A stretch of 9,199 nt of DNA from an uncultured Bacilli bacterium (lineage in GTDB: Bacteria > Bacillota_I > Bacilli_A > RF39 > UBA660): positions 1 to 9,199 of the forward strand of contig CANTWQ010000078.1 in the NCBI GenBank assembly GCA_947853365.1. Direction: 5' to 3'. The notes beneath the pieces are model-generated. The model searched no databases. It saw only the letters and a list, made by a program, of their open reading frames with translations, and was not told where the DNA came from. Below, piece by piece: positions 6,256-9,199 of this stretch (its first letter is position 1; the number at the start of each line of letters is the position of its first letter). A program made the position numbers and the translations under genes.

Positions 6256-8430
6256 CTACTGGTTGGTTTTGTCTTTTGATTTATGAGGCTTTTCTGTCAA
6301 GTCAATGGCATCTTTTCTGGAAAAGTTTAATCTTCCTTTCTTATCTACACCAAGGCATTTCACGATGATCTCATCGCCTAATTTCACGACATCGCTTGGA
6401 TGTTTTATGTGTTCTTTCGCTAAACAAGAAACATGAACCAATCCTTCACATCCTGGCCAAAGTTGGACAAAACATCCAAAGTCTTCGATTTTTACAACTT
6501 TCGCGGTATAAATTTTACCTGCTTCGGCTTCTCTTACGACATCTTGAATCATTTTAGCAGTTTTATCAATGATTTCTTGATCATGGTGATAAATAATGAC
6601 ACGTCCATCATCTTCTAGATCAACTTTGACAGCGTTTATGTTGTTCACATCAGTCACATGAGATGCTTCACAAATAATTTTAGTAATCATTTCGCCACCT
6701 TTACCGATCACATCTTTAATTTTCTCTGGTTTAATCATAAAAATCATCGTTTTTGGCGCATACTTACTTACTTCTTTCCGTGGTTCAGCAATGGCTTTTT
6801 GCATGGCACTTAAAACTTCTAAACGTGCTTCTTTGGCTTGGGCTAGCGATTCTTTTAAAATCTTTTTGGTAATACCTTTGATTTTAATATCCATTTGTAA
6901 AGCGCAAATACCTTTTTTGGTTCCAGCGACTTTGAAATCCATGTCTCCTAAATGATCTTCCATTCCTTGGATATCTGTTAGAATGGTATAATCCTTTCCG
7001 GAAGTAATTAAACCCATTGCAATTCCTGCGACTGGGGCTTTGATAGGAACCCCTGCCGCCATCAAACTCATACATCCGGCACAAATCGATGCTTGACTAG
7101 AGGAACCATTACTTTCTAGAATTTCTGATACGACACGAATGGTGTATGGAAATTCCTCTTCTGATGGAATGACTTGTGCTAATGCTTTTTCTCCTAAAGC
7201 CCCATGTCCAATTTCTCTACGTCCTGGTGCTCCATAACGTCCTGTTTCGCCAACCGAAAAAGCAGGAAAGTTATAATGCAACATGAATCGTTTTTGATCT
7301 TCAATGCCAAGACCATCTAAAATTTGATGTTCTCCTAACGCACCTAGAGTTGTGACACTTAAACTTTGCGTTTCTCCTCTGGTAAAGAGGGCCGAACCAT
7401 GGGTTCTTGGCAATAAGTCGATTGCCGTTTGTAACGGCCTAATTTCATTCATCTTTCGCCCATCTTGACGAATGTGCTCTTTCACTACAATATTACGGAA
7501 TAAGTCATATTCAATATTGTGCATGATCAATTGTACTTTGGTTAGTAATTCTTGTAGTTCCTCTGGTTTTAAGACATCTTCATTTTCTAATCGATATTTC
7601 TCTGTCAAGTTCTCTTGGATTTCATCGATTTTAGCATAACGAGTCAATTTATCTTTGATTCGTAACGCTTGATCTAGATCCGTCGTAATCAATGTTGCAA
7701 CTTCATTTTTTAATTCATCTGTCAATTCCAGTATTGGATATACCATCTTTTCTTCACCAATTTCACTGATGATTTCTTCTTGAAAGGTTACCAACTCTTT
7801 GATTGCCTCGTGGCCAAACATCAAGGCCTCTAGCATATCTTTTTCACTGACTTCTTTGGCCGAAGATTCGACCATGTTGATGGCATCTTTGGTACCGGCG
7901 ACAGTCAAATCAATATCCGATTTTTCGGCTTGTTCTACCGTTGGATTGATAATAAATTCGCCATCAATTCTACCTACTTTGACACTAGCAACCGGTCCAT
8001 CGAAAGGAATTTTACTAATACAAGTTGCCAAAGAAGAGCCAAAAAGGGCTGTCATTTCTGGGGAATTGTCCTGATCGACCGAGAGAATGGTATTGACAAT
8101 TTGTACTTCGTTTCGAAAATCCTCCGGAAAAAGAGGGCGCATTGGACGATCGATCATCCGTGCAGCCAACGTAGCAGCTTCACTTGGTCTTCCCTCTCGT
8201 TTAATAAATCCCCCGGGAATTTTACCAACAGAATACAATTTTTCTTGATATAAAACCATAAGTGGAAAAAAATCTGATAATAGATTGGCATGTTCTGATA
8301 CGACCGCGGTTGATAAAACGACGGTATCTCCATACCGAACCAAAACAGCACCCGTTGCTTGTTTGGCAAGTTCACCATGTTCGACAATCAGTTCTCTTCC
8401 TCTAAAATTCAATTTAAATATTTTCTTCAT
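6256..8430 (-). CDS. pnp: Polyribonucleotide nucleotidyltransferase (PNPase)
   Basis: PNPase degrades RNA 3' to 5' by phosphorolysis, releasing nucleoside diphosphates, and takes part in mRNA turnover as a trimer. At 724 residues it is full length. Domains in order are the first RNase PH domain (about 1-140), the helical linker (about 235-320), the second RNase PH domain (about 322-550), the KH domain with VIGKGG (574-579) and the S1 domain (about 636-705, [13 protein letters not shown]). Catalytic residues of the second core are present: D492, D498 and K500 in [10 protein letters not shown]. The RNA-contact motif RPMRPLFP (95-102) is intact. The C-terminal tail after S1 is short and lysine-rich. 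The ATG at 8430 has a strong TGGAGGTAAC site. It lies 48 bases after rpsO, with an attenuator-like hairpin between them, and 62 bases before the YlxY-like gene. Confidence 0.98.
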   Translation of the reverse strand: MKKIFKLNFRGRELIVEHGELAKQATGAVLVRYGDTVVLSTAVVSEHANLLSDFFPLMVLYQEKLYSVGKIPGGFIKREGRPSEAATLAARMIDRPMRPLFPEDFRNEVQIVNTILSVDQDNSPEMTALFGSSLATCISKIPFDGPVASVKVGRIDGEFIINPTVEQAEKSDIDLTVAGTKDAINMVESSAKEVSEKDMLEALMFGHEAIKELVTFQEEIISEIGEEKMVYPILELTDELKNEVATLITTDLDQALRIKDKLTRYAKIDEIQENLTEKYRLENEDVLKPEELQELLTKVQLIMHNIEYDLFRNIVVKEHIRQDGRKMNEIRPLQTAIDLLPRTHGSALFTRGETQSLSVTTLGALGEHQILDGLGIEDQKRFMLHYNFPAFSVGETGRYGAPGRREIGHGALGEKALAQVIPSEEEFPYTIRVVSEILESNGSSSQASICAGCMSLMAAGVPIKAPVAGIAMGLITSGKDYTILTDIQGMEDHLGDMDFKVAGTKKGICALQMDIKIKGITKKILKESLAQAKEARLEVLSAMQKAIAEPRKEVSKYAPKTMIFMIKPEKIKDVIGKGGEMITKIICEASHVTDVNNINAVKVDLEDDGRVIIYHHDQEIIDKTAKMIQDVVREAEAGKIYTAKVVKIEDFGCFVQLWPGCEGLVHVSCLAKEHIKHPSDVVKLGDEIIVKCLGVDKKGRLNFSRKDAIDLTEKPHKSKDKTNQ

Positions 8431-8453
8431 ATGTTACCTCCAGTATTTGCTTC

Positions 8454-8480
8454 AAAAAAAAGACACCAAAAACAGTGCCT
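8454..8480 (-). terminator. Attenuator-like terminator between rpsO and pnp
   Basis: On the minus strand AGGCACT pairs with GGTGTCT (seven pairs, two of them G-U) around a GTTTTT loop, and eight T follow. The stem starts within the rpsO stop codon TAG (8481-8479). The stem is weak, so it probably ends only part of the transcripts and makes rpsO mRNA more abundant than pnp mRNA. It could also be a processing site, as known between these genes in other bacteria. Confidence 0.7.
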
Positions 8481-8748
8481 ATTTTCTTAATCCTAATTTT
8501 TTAACTACATCGCGATATCTTTGCACATCTTTCTTTGCTAAATATGCAAGCATATTTCTACGTTGCCCAACTTTCTTTAACAATCCACGACGTGAATGGA
8601 AATCATGCGTATGCTCTTTTAAGTGCTCAGTCAAGACATTGATCTCTTCTGTTAGAATGGCAATTTGCACTTCTGCAGATCCAGTATCTTTGTCGTTACG
8701 AGCAAACTTTTTTACGATTTCTTGTTTTTTAGCACTTGTTAATGCCAT
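8479..8748 (-). CDS. rpsO: 30S ribosomal protein S15
   Basis: S15 is a primary binder of 16S rRNA in the platform of the small subunit. The protein has the standard 89 residues. The rRNA-contact residues are present: T22-G23-S24, H42 in LTEHLKEH, and H46-D49-S52 in [19 protein letters not shown], followed by the conserved LAYL and the C-terminal LGLRK. The ATG at 8748 follows AAGGAGGG with a spacing of six bases. It is the first gene of the minus-strand block, with its own promoter at 8836-8864 and an approximately 80-base leader. In other bacteria S15 represses its own translation by binding such a leader, so regulation of that type is plausible here. Confidence 0.98.
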   Translation of the reverse strand: MALTSAKKQEIVKKFARNDKDTGSAEVQIAILTEEINVLTEHLKEHTHDFHSRRGLLKKVGQRRNMLAYLAKKDVQRYRDVVKKLGLRK

Positions 8749-8754
8749 AATGAT

Positions 8755-8811
8755 CCCTCCTTCTTCTATTATTCACCAAACTCTTGGTAAAGGTTTTCTT
8801 GGAGGTAACCT
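8755..8811 (-). promoter_or_regulatory. Structured rpsO leader with anti-Shine-Dalgarno loop (putative S15 autoregulation)
   Basis: In the leader, AGGTT (8811-8807) can pair with AACCT (8795-8791), leaving CCTCC (8805-8801) in the loop. That CCTCC is complementary to the rpsO Shine-Dalgarno GGAGG (8760-8756), so a pseudoknot hiding the start is possible. Between them, ACCAA and TTGGT (8788-8784 and 8779-8775) form a second small hairpin. Ribosomal protein S15 leaders are known to use pseudoknots or junctions in several bacteria; that this one does so is inferred from pairing alone. Confidence 0.45.
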
Positions 8812-8835
8812 AAACTAAGAATTGGTAGCAATACT

Positions 8836-8864
8836 AATATACTAGAAATTCATAAAAATTGCAA
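8836..8864 (-). promoter_or_regulatory. Sigma-A-type promoter of rpsO-pnp
   Basis: On the minus strand TTGCAA (8864-8859) and TATATT (8841-8836) are separated by exactly 17 bases. Transcription would start near 8829, giving a leader of about 80 bases. The -35 box begins directly after the T tract of the upstream gene's terminator, so the two signals are packed side by side. Confidence 0.8.
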
Positions 8865-8865
8865 G

Positions 8866-8891
8866 AAAAAACAAGGATTTTTCCTTGTTTT
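8866..8891 (-). terminator. Strong intrinsic terminator after the surface-protein gene
   Basis: On the minus strand AAAACAAGG pairs with CCTTGTTTT (nine pairs) around an AAAAAT loop, and T continues to a run of six. It begins three bases after the TAA of the upstream gene and isolates it from the rpsO promoter. The stem is symmetric enough to act in both directions, but no plus-strand gene runs into it. Confidence 0.9.
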
Positions 8892-8893
8892 CC

Positions 8894-9199
8894 TTATTCG
8901 TAATCACTTACGACTGTTACATTTTCTTCAGTGCTATTCGTAACAGTTAATGTTTTTCCGTATAGATGACCTACCCAGAAGGTTCCTTCTTCTTTTTGGG
9001 TACTTGCCCAAGTAAGACCATCTGTATATAATCTGGCGTTGGTTACTTGGCAATCAATGACTGTAATATCTGTTACGCCCAATCCAAATAATGTTCCTGC
9101 GGTAGCATTATATCCACCGATGAATAAATCATTGACAGCGCAGTTTTTGAAGGTAATTGGTTGAGATGAGTATCCAACCAATCCTCCTGTTTGCCAACT
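8894..9199 (-). CDS. C-terminal end of a probable GLUG/beta-helix surface protein (5' end missing)
   Basis: The frame is open to the window edge: 101 residues are visible, beginning SWQTGGLVGYS and ending VVSDYE before TAA at 8896-8894. GGLVGYS resembles the GLUG repeat motif. The following strands (ITFKNCAVNDLFIGG, ITVIDCQVTNARLY, LTVTNSTEENVTVV) alternate short beta stretches with Asn, Thr and Cys, in the manner of right-handed parallel beta-helix proteins of the bacterial surface. No LPXTG or C-terminal membrane anchor is present, so attachment, if any, must be elsewhere. The TTG at 9181 is not taken as the start because the motif GGLVGYS spans it. Its role is unknown; adhesion or glycan interaction is typical of such proteins but not shown. 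It is closed by a strong terminator and is unlikely to be co-transcribed with rpsO. Confidence 0.7.
   Translation of the reverse strand, partial: SWQTGGLVGYSSQPITFKNCAVNDLFIGGYNATAGTLFGLGVTDITVIDCQVTNARLYTDGLTWASTQKEEGTFWVGHLYGKTLTVTNSTEENVTVVSDYE

Noticed and set aside
8285..8818. A 177-codon open frame on the plus strand opposite pnp and rpsO
   Set aside because: It is antisense to two certain genes, has no ribosome binding site and no protein-like family features.
1..9199. CRISPR arrays, tRNA genes, insertion sequences, prophage or defence modules
   Set aside because: No spaced direct repeats, cloverleaf, transposase or phage-like frames were seen; the window is housekeeping genes with small unknowns.

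Overview
The window reads as chromosomal core DNA from a low-GC Firmicutes bacterium, most likely an uncultured gut Bacilli or Mollicutes-related lineage (Erysipelotrichia or RF39-like; inferred, not proven). The support is AT-rich codon use, strong GGAGG-type ribosome binding sites, the gene order rpsO-pnp-(YlxY-like NodB protein) known from Bacillus, and an SMC protein of only 986 residues, close to the short mycoplasma form. All genes read through in the standard code with TGG for Trp. The nine stop codons are six TAA, three TAG and no TGA.

Layout. (1) Bases 1-513, plus strand: the 3' end of a YkuE-type metallophosphoesterase, ending at a perfect palindromic terminator shared with the facing gene. 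(2) Bases 550-1999, minus strand: an M29-family aminopeptidase (GTG start), then a 98-residue unknown protein whose ribosome binding site lies inside a terminator-like hairpin. (3) Bases 2057-2284, plus strand: a tyrosine-rich 75-residue protein with a glycine-rich hydrophobic core, divergent from the aminopeptidase and convergent with smc, separated from smc by a second two-way terminator. (4) Bases 2295-8748, minus strand, transcribed in the order rpsO, pnp, YlxY-like gene, smc. A clear promoter precedes rpsO, a terminator-like attenuator lies between rpsO and pnp, and smc has its own near-consensus promoter. (5) Bases 8894-9199, minus strand: the C-terminal end of a probable surface beta-helix/GLUG-type protein, closed by a strong terminator that abuts the rpsO promoter.

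The main block serves translation and RNA turnover (S15, PNPase) and chromosome organisation (SMC), with a predicted membrane-anchored envelope protein between them. That protein keeps the NodB-fold layout but appears to have lost every catalytic motif, so it is probably a pseudo-deacetylase. I see no phage, transposon, CRISPR array, tRNA or obvious defence system. No stretch without a gene exceeds about 150 bases. The most unusual items are the degenerate NodB protein, the altered GNHD motif of the phosphoesterase, the Y-rich small protein, the hairpin over the start of the 98-residue gene, and anti-Shine-Dalgarno pairings in the rpsO leader.
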